This document shows positions 15,186 to 23,536 of a stretch of 64,000 nt of DNA, one piece after another. The stretch lies in assembly GCA_964508715.1 (NCBI GenBank), contig CAZDUX010000002.1, positions 186,001 to 250,000 on the forward strand. Direction: 5' to 3'. Position 1 is the first letter of the stretch; each line of letters opens with the position of its first letter. The DNA comes from JAKALX01 sp964508715. Its GTDB lineage: Bacteria > Chloroflexota > Dehalococcoidia > Tepidiformales > Tepidiformaceae. Position numbers and translations under genes: made by a program. The notes beneath the pieces were generated by a model, which was not told the origin of the DNA, did no database searches, and was given only the letters and a program-made list of their open reading frames with translations.

Positions 15186-15811
15186 CGTGTTCTCTTTTCG
15201 CGACGGATGAGGGCGACCGCAACGACAGCGATTCCGCCAGTGATCATGACGACGGTGAAGGTTCGGCCGAGGCGCTCGCGGGTGGAGGTGCCCACGCGCT
15301 CGCCCGTATCGGGGAGGGTGCCGGGCCTGGCGCCTGCATCACCAGCCTTCGGGGTGCCGTTCTCAGAGAGGACCGTGAACCTGCCTGCGATGGAGCGGTC
15401 GGCTGGAACGGAGCCGGGGGGCGCGGACGACCCCCGGGCGGCGATGACGAAGGTGTCGTAGTCATAGCGGTCGAGGCCAGTGAGCTTCGTTTCGAGGGCA
15501 CCGACACCGGAAGGGGAGACGGTGACCGCGCCCACCTTGAGCGGTGCGCCGGCGCCGCCCATGAGCCAGCCCTCATACGTGTAGCCCGCCTGGGCCGGGA
15601 GGTTCTTCACATCGATACGGGCGTAGGCCTCGGCAAAGCTAAACTCGAGGACCCCCTCCGCATCCTTCGGGCCCCAGTTGGAGATGCCCTCGATATAGGT
15701 GAGCTTGACGAGTTGGGGAACGCCGTTCGCGCGTGCAGCCATAACCGGACCAAGGAGGGCCGGGCCAACGAGGGCGACAAGTGCCCAGGCGGCAAGCGCG
15801 AGCCGGCGCAT
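15182..15811 (-). CDS. Secreted LPDTG surface protein, likely sortase substrate
   Basis: A 209-residue protein with a signal peptide (residues 1-29, MRRLALAAWALVALVG...) and a ~115-residue beta-rich domain (about 34-148). That domain resembles the extracellular RskA/anti-sigma-K-type domain: YTYEGWLMGG...VTVSPSGVG...DYDTFVIAA. A Gly/Pro linker leads to LPDTG at residues 166-170, then a transmembrane helix (184-202) and a basic tail RREKRTR. This is the full three-part sorting signal of a sortase substrate. The gene overlaps its neighbours at both ends (TGATG with the upstream swrB-like gene, ATGA with flgG), so it is translated as part of the flagellar operon. Its function is unknown; a link between the flagellum and the cell wall is my inference. 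Confidence 0.85.
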   Translation of the reverse strand: MRRLALAAWALVALVGPALLGPVMAARANGVPQLVKLTYIEGISNWGPKDAEGVLEFSFAEAYARIDVKNLPAQAGYTYEGWLMGGAGAPLKVGAVTVSPSGVGALETKLTGLDRYDYDTFVIAARGSSAPPGSVPADRSIAGRFTVLSENGTPKAGDAGARPGTLPDTGERVGTSTRERLGRTFTVVMITGGIAVVAVALIRREKRTR

Positions 15812-16185
15812 CAGCGGGCCATCCCCTGGCGGCGAAGGAGCAGGCGAACCTCTTCTTCGCTCTTCTGCATGCGGCGGGCAAGAGCCGGGATATCGACGCC
15901 CATTTCGGCGAGGCGGCCGGCAAGGGGCGCCACGTCGGCGCGCGGGCGGGCGGGCCGCTCGGGACGAGGTGTGCGAGCAGCATAGGCTTCGCGGGCGGCA
16001 CGGGCCGCGGTTGCCTGCTGGGCCGCGAGATCGACTGTGTCACCCATCGGGTGAGCGCGAGGTGAGATCGTGACGCGTTTTCCCCGGGGATGAGCCTTGA
16101 GGCCCTGCACCTGGGTATAGAGGTAGAAGATGGCGGCAAGGCAGACGAGCTGCGAGATGGCGAGGAGGGCAATAGCGTCATTCAT
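15811..16185 (-). CDS. SwrB/DUF6115-like membrane protein
   Basis: A 124-residue protein with an N-terminal transmembrane helix (residues 3-24), a basic linker and a C-terminal helical segment (LAGRLAEMGVDIPALARRMQKSEEEVRLLLRRQG) of the DUF6115 type. In Bacillus, SwrB sits after the flagellar sigma factor gene and promotes assembly of the export apparatus. Here too it follows fliA by 12 bases. The sequence match is short, so the assignment leans on architecture and position. Confidence 0.6.
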   Translation of the reverse strand: MNDAIALLAISQLVCLAAIFYLYTQVQGLKAHPRGKRVTISPRAHPMGDTVDLAAQQATAARAAREAYAARTPRPERPARPRADVAPLAGRLAEMGVDIPALARRMQKSEEEVRLLLRRQGMAR

Positions 16186-16197
16186 TGCAGCTCTTCC

Positions 16198-16941
16198 TCA
16201 GGCGGCTCGTTCGCGTGCGAGGCGGGCGCGGAGCCGGCTCAGGGCACGGCCGTGGAGCTGGCAGACGCGAGACTCGGAGATCTCGAGGATCTGGGCGATT
16301 TCCTTCATCGTCATCTCATCCTTGTAATAGAGGCTCACGATGAGCCACTCGCGTTCGGGGAGGGTCTTGATGGCGCCGGTGAGGGCGTCGAGCATCTGGC
16401 GCTTTTCGAGGCGCTCGGTGAAGTCCTCCTGGTCCGGGTCGGCGGGGAGTTCGGAGGAGCTCGAGCCGTCATTCTGGTCGTCACGGTCGAGAAGGCCATC
16501 GAGGGAGACGGTCACCCAGGACGTGTCAACAAGGGTCTGGTTGTACTGCTCCATGGTCATGCCCATGAGTTCGGCGATTTCGGCGTCGGTGGGTTCCCGG
16601 CCATTGGCGGCGGTGAGCTCGAGGGTGATGGCCTCGAGTTTCTTGGCCTTCTGGCGGACGGAGCGCGGGAGGCGATCGAGGGAGCGGAGGGCGTCGATAA
16701 TCGAGCCCCGGATGCGGCTGATCGCATACGTTTCGAACTTGACACCCTTGGAGCCATCGAAGCGATCGAATGCCTCGATGAGGCCGATCGTGCCGTAGCT
16801 GAGAATATCCTCGTAATCGAGGATCGCGGGAAGCCCAATCGCGAGGCGGCCAACGACGTACTTCACCAGGGGTGCGTACTGGCGGATCGCAGCTTCGCGG
16901 TCAGGGATCTGTGGTGCATGGGCTTCACTTGCGACGGCCAT
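16198..16941 (-). CDS. fliA: Flagellar sigma factor FliA (sigma-28)
   Basis: A 247-residue sigma factor. Region 2 (YAPLVKYVVGRLAIGLP, YEDILSYGTIGLIEAFDRFD, FETYAISRIRGSIIDALR), region 3 and region 4 (LPEREWLIVSLYYKDEMTMKEIAQILEISESRVCQLH) are complete. It directs polymerase to late flagellar genes such as flagellin and is held by FlgM. ATG at 16941 is preceded by AGGAG at 7 bases; a GTG codon lies directly upstream. The gene is in the same operon as flgM. Confidence 0.95.
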   Translation of the reverse strand: MAVASEAHAPQIPDREAAIRQYAPLVKYVVGRLAIGLPAILDYEDILSYGTIGLIEAFDRFDGSKGVKFETYAISRIRGSIIDALRSLDRLPRSVRQKAKKLEAITLELTAANGREPTDAEIAELMGMTMEQYNQTLVDTSWVTVSLDGLLDRDDQNDGSSSSELPADPDQEDFTERLEKRQMLDALTGAIKTLPEREWLIVSLYYKDEMTMKEIAQILEISESRVCQLHGRALSRLRARLARERAA

Positions 16942-16961
16942 CACGGTGCTCCTGTGTGGGA

Positions 16962-17207
16962 TTAGTCATCGGTCTGTTGCGGAGTCTTTTCCGCAGGCGG
17001 TGTGGCAATTGGCGGGGAGAGGCCAGCCGAAAGGACGGCTTCGGCCCCGAACCCGAGGGCGGTGAAGATGACGAAGATGAAGACCGCTCGCATGAGGGAG
17101 AAATCGAGCGTTGCGCCGGCCTGCTGGCCGAGCCAGACGCTAAGTGCAGCAATCGCGAGTGCGACATAGACACCGAAGCGGGCGACGGTATAGGGGCGAA
17201 GGTTCAT
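16962..17207 (-). CDS. Small membrane protein in the flagellar operon
   Basis: An 81-residue protein with two predicted transmembrane helices (residues about 12-30 and 38-62) and a hydrophilic Pro/Thr-rich tail. I do not recognise a family. Its start overlaps the stop of the PilZ gene by 4 bases and it ends 20 bases before fliA, so it is made with them. A small membrane partner of the export gate or of the PilZ protein is possible, but nothing in the sequence shows it. Confidence 0.65.
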   Translation of the reverse strand: MNLRPYTVARFGVYVALAIAALSVWLGQQAGATLDFSLMRAVFIFVIFTALGFGAEAVLSAGLSPPIATPPAEKTPQQTDD

Positions 17208-17902
17208 AGCTGTCCCCTCCTCCGCATCTCCAGCTGGCGCTTCATGAGGAAGCGGGCGATCTTGTCGACATCGCCACGGGTGATATCGGTGAAGCGGCAG
17301 TGGATACGGCGGTTGCGCTGACCAAGCCGGGGCTCATCGACGCCTGTGATGGACATGCGGGCCATGAACTCCCCGTTTTCGCCGAGGGAAGCGTGGACGC
17401 CCAGCCGCTCACCTGTGGTGATCCTCGCCGCCGTGCTGACGCACAACCCTCCTTCGCTGAGGTCGACAATGACACCATCGAGTTCCGGTTTCGTGTCGCC
17501 GTCGATCTTCTCGGCATCGATGACGAGCCGGTAGAGCGAGAGCGGCTTGATTGATGTTTCGAGGCGAAAGGAGCTGCGGCGTTCGGAGGAATCGATGAGG
17601 CCGGGCGAACGGAGATACTCGATAGAGCCATCGGGACTGTGGCCGGTGACTTCGCTGATGAAGTTGTACCGACGCCGCTGGAAGACGTAAGCCGCATAGA
17701 CGAGCGTTCCAGTCGAAAGGGGACGCGGGCGAAGGCGCTGCATGGGAACCAGCACCTCGAGGCGGTCGTCGGTGACGTCCTCGACCTGGGTCACGAGTGC
17801 CTCGGCGTCCTCCCGGCGGGAGAGCGCCATACGCAAGGTAGTCCCCGGTATCAATCCCTGGCTCACGAAAGGATTCTTACGCGGTTGCGGAGAGGCGCCC
17901 AT
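17204..17902 (-). CDS. PilZ-domain flagellar brake protein (YcgR-like)
   Basis: A 232-residue protein with an N-terminal YcgR-type domain and a C-terminal PilZ domain. The cyclic-di-GMP binding motifs are present: RRSSFR near residues 108-113 (RxxxR) and DLSEGG near 147-152 (D/NxSxxG). YcgR-type proteins bind c-di-GMP and slow or bias the flagellar motor. ATG at 17902 has GGGAG upstream and overlaps the flhF end by 26 bases, so translation is coupled. It takes the place where flhG often lies. Confidence 0.85.
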   Translation of the reverse strand: MGASPQPRKNPFVSQGLIPGTTLRMALSRREDAEALVTQVEDVTDDRLEVLVPMQRLRPRPLSTGTLVYAAYVFQRRRYNFISEVTGHSPDGSIEYLRSPGLIDSSERRSSFRLETSIKPLSLYRLVIDAEKIDGDTKPELDGVIVDLSEGGLCVSTAARITTGERLGVHASLGENGEFMARMSITGVDEPRLGQRNRRIHCRFTDITRGDVDKIARFLMKRQLEMRRRGQL

Positions 17903-19286
17903 TGGTCGACTCCCGTGTCGGTGTAGTGAAGATCCCTGACGCGAGCATGAGCGGGTCGGCAACCTCGATGCCCGTCGACACATCCCTGCTCGAGGATAGG
18001 AAGGCGACGCCCAGTGCAGACTCGACAATCAGGGAGAGAACAGGTGACAGATCCGTGGCCACGTCGGAGAACGTGAGGATGGCCCCCGCAAAATCGGAAA
18101 GCCGGACACCCTGGAGATAGTGATCAAGCGCCGCGCGGCTCCAGTGGGCGGGCAGCGCCAGGTAGGCAAAGTGGGGGATACCGGCGACCGGCGGCGCCTG
18201 CCACGGGCCGGCCGGGGTATCGATGAAAAGGCATGTTCCAACCGAGGCACGGGTTGCGGCACGAATGACTTCGTGAGGTTCGAAGGTTGAGATAGCATCG
18301 AGGCCGATAGCTTCACCGTAGGCGCGAACCTGTTCGCGAGCGGCGACGTGCACGCCGTCGGCAGCGACAAGGAGCGTAGGACGACCGGAATCGGAGCAAT
18401 CGAGTGCCATCCGCATGAGGGCGGTTGTGCGGCCGCTTGCAACGGGCCCCTGGATTGAAATGAGCGCCGTGTGATGCTCATCGGGGTAGCAGACGTCGCG
18501 GGCTTCGAGGCAGGCGGCGAGGGCAAGTGCCGGCGTATCGCCGTGCCGTGCTACCCGAGCGATGAGGTGGGCAGCTTCACGGCTCAGGCCCGCCGCCACG
18601 ATGCGGTCGAAGAGGCCAGGAGAAGACGCACCGGCATCCCGAGTGGGCGCGGGTGCTCCCGGGGGCCGCGCAGTCACCGGAGCTGCGTCTTCGGCAGGCC
18701 ATCGTGACAGGGGAACGACAGGAAGCTCGGGCTCGTCCGCCGCAACCGTCCGACGCGGGCGCGTGACAATAGCGGGGCGCGGACGCCCGGCCCATTCGCC
18801 CGACGGAGCAGATTCCATCTCGGGTAATGGGAAGTGGACCGGCGCATGAGGCGCGGGTTCGGCAACGAAGGCCGGCAGTTCCTGTACGTCCGGCTCGCCG
18901 AACGGGGGCTGTGGAGCATCAGCCACATAGCCCTCGAGCCATGCTGGCGGCTCGCTGGCAACCTGCTCGTGGACGAAACGGTCCAGCTGTTCAACCCGGC
19001 GGCCCTCATGCTCCGAGTCGCGAGCCACGAGATCCTCGAGGTCGCCAACAGTGAGACCACGGCTCGAGGCGGCATGGTCGAGGGCACCGGAGATCAGCAC
19101 CTGCTGGAGGTCGAGGGGGAGGCCATCCGGAGCTACCGGTGGTGCGGCGATCACCTCGATGAGGGGATCGGCGCCTTCGCGGTAGAGGCTGCGCGTGCGG
19201 ACGATGACGGCATCGGAGCCGAATTCGCGCTTCACGCGTGCGTAGATGCGGGGCATATCGCTACCGATGAATCGTTTCGTTTCCAA
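17877..19286 (-). CDS. flhF: FlhF-like SRP-type GTPase with degenerate nucleotide site
   Basis: A 469-residue protein in the flhF position after flhA. The N terminus (METKRFIGSDMPRIYARVKREFGSDAVIVRTR) is typical FlhF, followed by a long Pro-rich linker and a C-terminal NG-type domain. The GTPase motifs are altered: the P-loop is GPVASGRTT (residues 280-288, with Arg286 where Lys is expected), the DTAGR motif reads DTPAG, and TKLD reads TFSD (405-408). GTP binding may be weak or lost. FlhF normally sets flagellar number and place together with FlhG, which is absent here. TTG start at 19286 with GAGGTG upstream, overlapping the flhA stop by 26 bases. Confidence 0.82.
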   Translation of the reverse strand: METKRFIGSDMPRIYARVKREFGSDAVIVRTRSLYREGADPLIEVIAAPPVAPDGLPLDLQQVLISGALDHAASSRGLTVGDLEDLVARDSEHEGRRVEQLDRFVHEQVASEPPAWLEGYVADAPQPPFGEPDVQELPAFVAEPAPHAPVHFPLPEMESAPSGEWAGRPRPAIVTRPRRTVAADEPELPVVPLSRWPAEDAAPVTARPPGAPAPTRDAGASSPGLFDRIVAAGLSREAAHLIARVARHGDTPALALAACLEARDVCYPDEHHTALISIQGPVASGRTTALMRMALDCSDSGRPTLLVAADGVHVAAREQVRAYGEAIGLDAISTFEPHEVIRAATRASVGTCLFIDTPAGPWQAPPVAGIPHFAYLALPAHWSRAALDHYLQGVRLSDFAGAILTFSDVATDLSPVLSLIVESALGVAFLSSSRDVSTGIEVADPLMLASGIFTTPTRESTNGRLSATA

Positions 19287-21372
19287 CGTTCACCTCGATG
19301 TTTCCCACGGCCTCGACAGAGGTCTGCGGGGTGATTTCGGCAAAGGAGAGGACGGTCACATTCGGGAGGCGGCGCTCCAGGAGGCGGCGCAGCGCGAGCC
19401 GGATGCGCGAGGAGCAGAGGATGATCGGGTCGCGGCCCGAGCTGGCGGCCCGCTCGACCTCGGTGCTGACCACACCGAGGAGGCGTTGCATCTGCCAGGG
19501 CGCCATGGCAATGGTGCTTCCACGATCAGACTGCTGGATGGAGGCGGCGATCTCCTCTTCCGTGCGGGGGCCCACGGTGATGACGTGGACGGTGTCGGTG
19601 TCGTCGGCGTACTGGCGGCTGATCTGGCGGGCAAGGCTGGCACGAGCGTACTCGGTGAGGATGTCGATATCGCGGGTGATGCGCCCCTGTGTGGCGAGGG
19701 TTTCACAGACAGTGACGAGGTCGCGGATGGAGACACGCTCGCTGAGGAGGTTCTGGAGGACCTCCTGGACCTCACCCACGGTGAGGGTGGTGGGCACGAG
19801 GTCTTCAACGAGTGCCGGGTACTCACCACGGAGGTTCTCGAGGAGGTTCTGGGTGTCCTGCCGGCTGAGGAGGTCGGGAGCGAAGCGCTTGACGAGCTCG
19901 GTGAGGTGCGTGGCGAGGACTGATTCGGCATCAACAACGGTATAGCCGAGGAGTTCGGCGCGCTCCTTATGGGCCGGGGCAATCCAGCGGGCAGGGAGCC
20001 CGAAGGCGGGTTCGCGGGTTTCGACACCGGGGATTTCACCCTCGGCGGTACCGGGATCCATCGCGAGAAACTGGCCGGGGTTGAGGGTCCCGCGGGCGAT
20101 CTCGACACCGCGCAGCTTGACGACATAGGCATTCGGGGCGTGCTGCAGGTTATCGCGAACGCGCACCGTGGGAAGGACGAGGCCGAGATCGAGGGCAAGC
20201 TGGCGGCGGATCATGGTAATGCGGCGAAGGAGGCCGCCGCCCGAACTCTCATCGACGATCGGAATGAGGCCATAGCCGACTTCTACCTCGAGGGGGTCGA
20301 CTGACATCATCTGGATGACCTGCTGGGGGCCGAGCTGCTCGGGTTCCTTTGGGGTAAGTGGAGCCGGGATAAGGGCGGCGAGTTCGGCTACCTGCTGCTG
20401 GCGGCGGATGAAGTAGCCGCCGGCAAGGGCGATACCCGCGACGGCAAAGAACGGCAGTTTCGGGAGGCCGGGCATGAACCCGAAGGCGGCGAGCATGCTT
20501 CCCGCAACGTAGAGCGGGCGCGACTGGGCGGTGAGCTGCGAAACCATCTGGGTGCCCAGGTTGCTGTTACCACCGGCTCTCGTGACGATGATGCCCGTAG
20601 CGGTGCTGATGAGGAGCGCCGGGATCTGGGAGACCAGGCCATCGCCAACAGTGAGCAGTGCGTACCTGGAAAGCGCTTCACTCGGCCCGACGCCCTGCTG
20701 GAGCACGCCAATACCAAGGCCACCGATGATGTTGACGAGGATGATGACGATACCCGCGACGGCATCACCCTTGACGAACTTGCTTGCACCATCCATGGCG
20801 CCGTAGAAGTCGGCCTCTTCGCCGATGGCACGCCGGCGGTCTCGAGCCTGCTTCTCGTCGATGAGGCCCGCATTGAGGTCGGCATCGATCGCCATCTGCT
20901 TGCCCGGCATCGCATCGAGGGTGAAACGGGCAGCGACTTCGGCGACGCGCCCCGCGCCGTTGGTGATGACTACGAACTGGATGATGACAAGGATCAGGAA
21001 GACGACCAGGCCGACGACCAGGTTACCACCGACGACGAAGCTGCCAAATGAGTGCACAACACCTCCAGCATCTCCATGCAGGAGGATGAGGCGGGAGGTA
21101 GAGACGTTGAGCGCGAGACGATAGAGCGTGGTGATGAGAAGGAGGGATGGGAACACCGAGAACTTCATCGGGTCGTCGGTGTAGATAGAGACGAGGAGGA
21201 CGGTGACTGCGGTGGCGATGTTGACCGTGAGGAGCAGGTCGAGGAGCGAAGGCGGAAGCGGGACGATCATCATCCCGACGATGGTTATGACACCAACAGC
21301 CAGGAGAACATCGGACTGCCCAAGGATCCGAACGATGCCGTTCTTCGGCGGGGCCGCTGCCTGGAGAGCCAT
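19261..21372 (-). CDS. flhA: Flagellar export gate protein FlhA
   Basis: A 703-residue protein: eight transmembrane helices in the first ~330 residues, then a large cytosolic domain. The FHIPEP signature is clear (EVAARFTLDAMPGKQMAIDADLNAGLID, from about residue 144). FlhA forms the nonameric ring of the type III export gate and docks chaperone-substrate complexes. It starts 3 bases after the flhB stop. Confidence 0.97.
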   Translation of the reverse strand: MALQAAAPPKNGIVRILGQSDVLLAVGVITIVGMMIVPLPPSLLDLLLTVNIATAVTVLLVSIYTDDPMKFSVFPSLLLITTLYRLALNVSTSRLILLHGDAGGVVHSFGSFVVGGNLVVGLVVFLILVIIQFVVITNGAGRVAEVAARFTLDAMPGKQMAIDADLNAGLIDEKQARDRRRAIGEEADFYGAMDGASKFVKGDAVAGIVIILVNIIGGLGIGVLQQGVGPSEALSRYALLTVGDGLVSQIPALLISTATGIIVTRAGGNSNLGTQMVSQLTAQSRPLYVAGSMLAAFGFMPGLPKLPFFAVAGIALAGGYFIRRQQQVAELAALIPAPLTPKEPEQLGPQQVIQMMSVDPLEVEVGYGLIPIVDESSGGGLLRRITMIRRQLALDLGLVLPTVRVRDNLQHAPNAYVVKLRGVEIARGTLNPGQFLAMDPGTAEGEIPGVETREPAFGLPARWIAPAHKERAELLGYTVVDAESVLATHLTELVKRFAPDLLSRQDTQNLLENLRGEYPALVEDLVPTTLTVGEVQEVLQNLLSERVSIRDLVTVCETLATQGRITRDIDILTEYARASLARQISRQYADDTDTVHVITVGPRTEEEIAASIQQSDRGSTIAMAPWQMQRLLGVVSTEVERAASSGRDPIILCSSRIRLALRRLLERRLPNVTVLSFAEITPQTSVEAVGNIEVNVGNETIHR

Positions 21373-21375
21373 GCG

Positions 21376-22470
21376 TTACCTCCCCACCTGGGCACGGGCG
21401 CCGAAGGGACGAGCCGTGGCAGCTGCACGTGTTCGAAGCGAGTAGACCCAGGCGAGAACCTCGGCGACGGCGTGGAAGAGGTTCGCCGGGATGGGATGGT
21501 TGACCTGGACGGCGGCGTAGAGGGCCCGGGCGAGGGGCGGCTCTTCGAGAACAGGGATCCCGGCCTTTGCAGCGATCTCCCGGATTCGTTTTGCGAGAAG
21601 GTCCTGTCCTTTGGCGACAACCACCGGAGCGCCCATCGTCACCGGGTCGTACTTCAGGGCAACTGCGAAGTGGGTCGGGTTGGTAACAACCACATCGGCC
21701 GTTGGAACGGCAGCCATCATGCGATTCATGAGAGCCTGGCGACGGCGGCGAACGGCCTGCTTGATCTGCGGATCACCCTCACTCTCGCGGTACTCCTGGC
21801 GAACCTCTTCCTTCGACATGCGCATCTGCTTCATCCACTTGCGCCGCTGCCACGCGTAATCGGCAACGGCAAGGACGAAGAGGACGACGGCCGCACGCAG
21901 GGCGATATCGAATGCGAGGGCGCCGAGGCTGGCGCCGCTCTGGCCTACGGATTGGTCACCAAGTGAGCTGATCTCTGCCATCCTCGAGTTGAGGGATACG
22001 TAGACGACGCCGGCGACAATTCCCATCTTGGCGAGTGCCTTGCCGAGGTTCACAAGGCCGTCAATGGAGATGATGCGCTTGACACCGCTCGCCGGGTTGA
22101 TGCTGCTCATCTTCGGCTTGAGGCCGTGGCCACTAATGAGGAAGCCCGTCTGTGCGAGGTTGAGGGCGATGGCGGAGAGTGCAAGAACAGCGAAGAGTGG
22201 CGCCAGGGCGAGGATGAATTCCGTACCCATGTCCTGGCCGAACTGGTAGGCAGTCTCCCGGGTCATGTCGGCGCGCTGGTGGTTGCCAAGGCCATCGCGC
22301 AGGAGGTTCTCCATGTTGCTCCAGAGGGCCGGCGCGAGGACACGCATGCCAATCACGGCGGCGAGGAGAACCCCGATGGAGACTACTTCCTGGCTGCGTG
22401 AGACGTTGCCCTTCTGGCGGGCATCACGCAGCTTCTTGGGAGTTGGCGCCTCAGTCCGTTCGCCGGCCAT
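21376..22470 (-). CDS. flhB: Flagellar export switch protein FlhB
   Basis: A 364-residue protein with a basic N terminus (ERTEAPTPKKLRDARQKGNVSRSQE), four transmembrane helices and a cytosolic domain with the self-cleavage site NPTH (VVVTNPTHFAVALKYD). Cleavage between Asn and Pro switches export from hook to filament substrates. The start codon directly follows the fliR stop (TAGATG). Confidence 0.97.
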   Translation of the reverse strand: MAGERTEAPTPKKLRDARQKGNVSRSQEVVSIGVLLAAVIGMRVLAPALWSNMENLLRDGLGNHQRADMTRETAYQFGQDMGTEFILALAPLFAVLALSAIALNLAQTGFLISGHGLKPKMSSINPASGVKRIISIDGLVNLGKALAKMGIVAGVVYVSLNSRMAEISSLGDQSVGQSGASLGALAFDIALRAAVVLFVLAVADYAWQRRKWMKQMRMSKEEVRQEYRESEGDPQIKQAVRRRRQALMNRMMAAVPTADVVVTNPTHFAVALKYDPVTMGAPVVVAKGQDLLAKRIREIAAKAGIPVLEEPPLARALYAAVQVNHPIPANLFHAVAEVLAWVYSLRTRAAATARPFGARAQVGR

Positions 22471-23244
22471 CTAGCGAACCCCCAGGAGCGTCTGCGTGGA
22501 CCCGGAGAGCTGGGTATTGATGACGCCGTTCATCAGGGTCATGGTCGCCGGGAGTGCGGCTCCGAGGACGACGACGCCGAGGGCGATCTTGACCGGAGCG
22601 CCGACAACGAGGACCTGCACCTGGGGCACAGTCCGGGCGACGAAGCCGAGACCGAGGTCGGCAAGAAACAGGGCAGCCATCACTGGCATCGCGAGGCGCA
22701 CCGCCGTCACGGTAAGCCCTGCAATGAGGGCGGTGATCCCATGCACCTCTACGGTCGTGGGGTCGAATGTGCCGAGAGGGATGGCCCGGAGAGTCTCGGC
22801 AAGGGTGAGGATGACAATGTGGTGGCCATTGATCGTGAAAAACACGAGGGTCACGAGCAGCGCATAGAACTGGTCGCAGGTGCCAAACTCGGCTCCGGTG
22901 ATGGGGTCAAGCACCGCCCCCATGCCAAAGCCCATCTGGACACCGACGATGCGCGAGGCGAGCTGAAGGCCGATGAAGACGAGATTCATGGTCAGGCCAA
23001 GTGCGAGGCCGAAGAGTGTCTCGCGGAGGACGGCTTCGACGAGCGGGGCGAGTGTGGAAGGCGGCTCAGGGGCGGACCCGGCGGTGAGCGGGACGAGCAC
23101 GAGCGCAAAGAAGACGGCAAACCCCACCTTCGTCCACGACGGAATACCCTTGTGGGAGAGCAGAGGCGCGGACACGAGCATGCCGCTCACGCGGATGAGG
23201 ATGAGCAGGAAGGTGTAGGAAAAGGCGGGCGAAAGCGTTGGCAT
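22471..23244 (-). CDS. fliR: Flagellar export gate protein FliR
   Basis: A 257-residue integral membrane protein with about six hydrophobic helices. It carries the FliR pattern FIGLQLASRIVGVQMGFGMGAVLDP and the loop FGTCDQFYALLV. FliP, FliQ and FliR form the helical core of the export gate. ATG at 23244 (MPTLSPAFSYTF) was preferred over an upstream start that would overlap fliQ. Confidence 0.95.
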   Translation of the reverse strand: MPTLSPAFSYTFLLILIRVSGMLVSAPLLSHKGIPSWTKVGFAVFFALVLVPLTAGSAPEPPSTLAPLVEAVLRETLFGLALGLTMNLVFIGLQLASRIVGVQMGFGMGAVLDPITGAEFGTCDQFYALLVTLVFFTINGHHIVILTLAETLRAIPLGTFDPTTVEVHGITALIAGLTVTAVRLAMPVMAALFLADLGLGFVARTVPQVQVLVVGAPVKIALGVVVLGAALPATMTLMNGVINTQLSGSTQTLLGVR

Positions 23245-23254
23245 AGCTAGCTCT

Positions 23255-23524
23255 TCACCGTCCGTAACTCGCCATGTTCGCAAAGAGGCCGGCGGAAAAG
23301 CCGAGGAGGGTCTCCATCATCCAGGGGCCGAAGATGAGCATGGCGACGAACACACCAATGAGCTTCGGCACGAACGTGAGGGTCATTTCGTTGACCTGGG
23401 TGACGGCCTGGATGAGGGAGACGACGATACCGATGACGAGACTCGCGCCGAGGATCGGCGCGGAGATCTCGAGGGCAACGATGAGGGCTTCCCTGGCGAG
23501 TCCGAGGACGACGGCTTCGTTCAT
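23255..23524 (-). CDS. fliQ: Flagellar export gate protein FliQ
   Basis: An 89-residue protein with two long hydrophobic helices and the conserved linker SLIQAVTQVNEMTLTFVPKL. The length is normal for FliQ. It lies between fliP and fliR, with gaps of 12 and 10 bases. Confidence 0.97.
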   Translation of the reverse strand: MNEAVVLGLAREALIVALEISAPILGASLVIGIVVSLIQAVTQVNEMTLTFVPKLIGVFVAMLIFGPWMMETLLGFSAGLFANMASYGR

Positions 23525-23536
23525 GTCATGCGCTCC

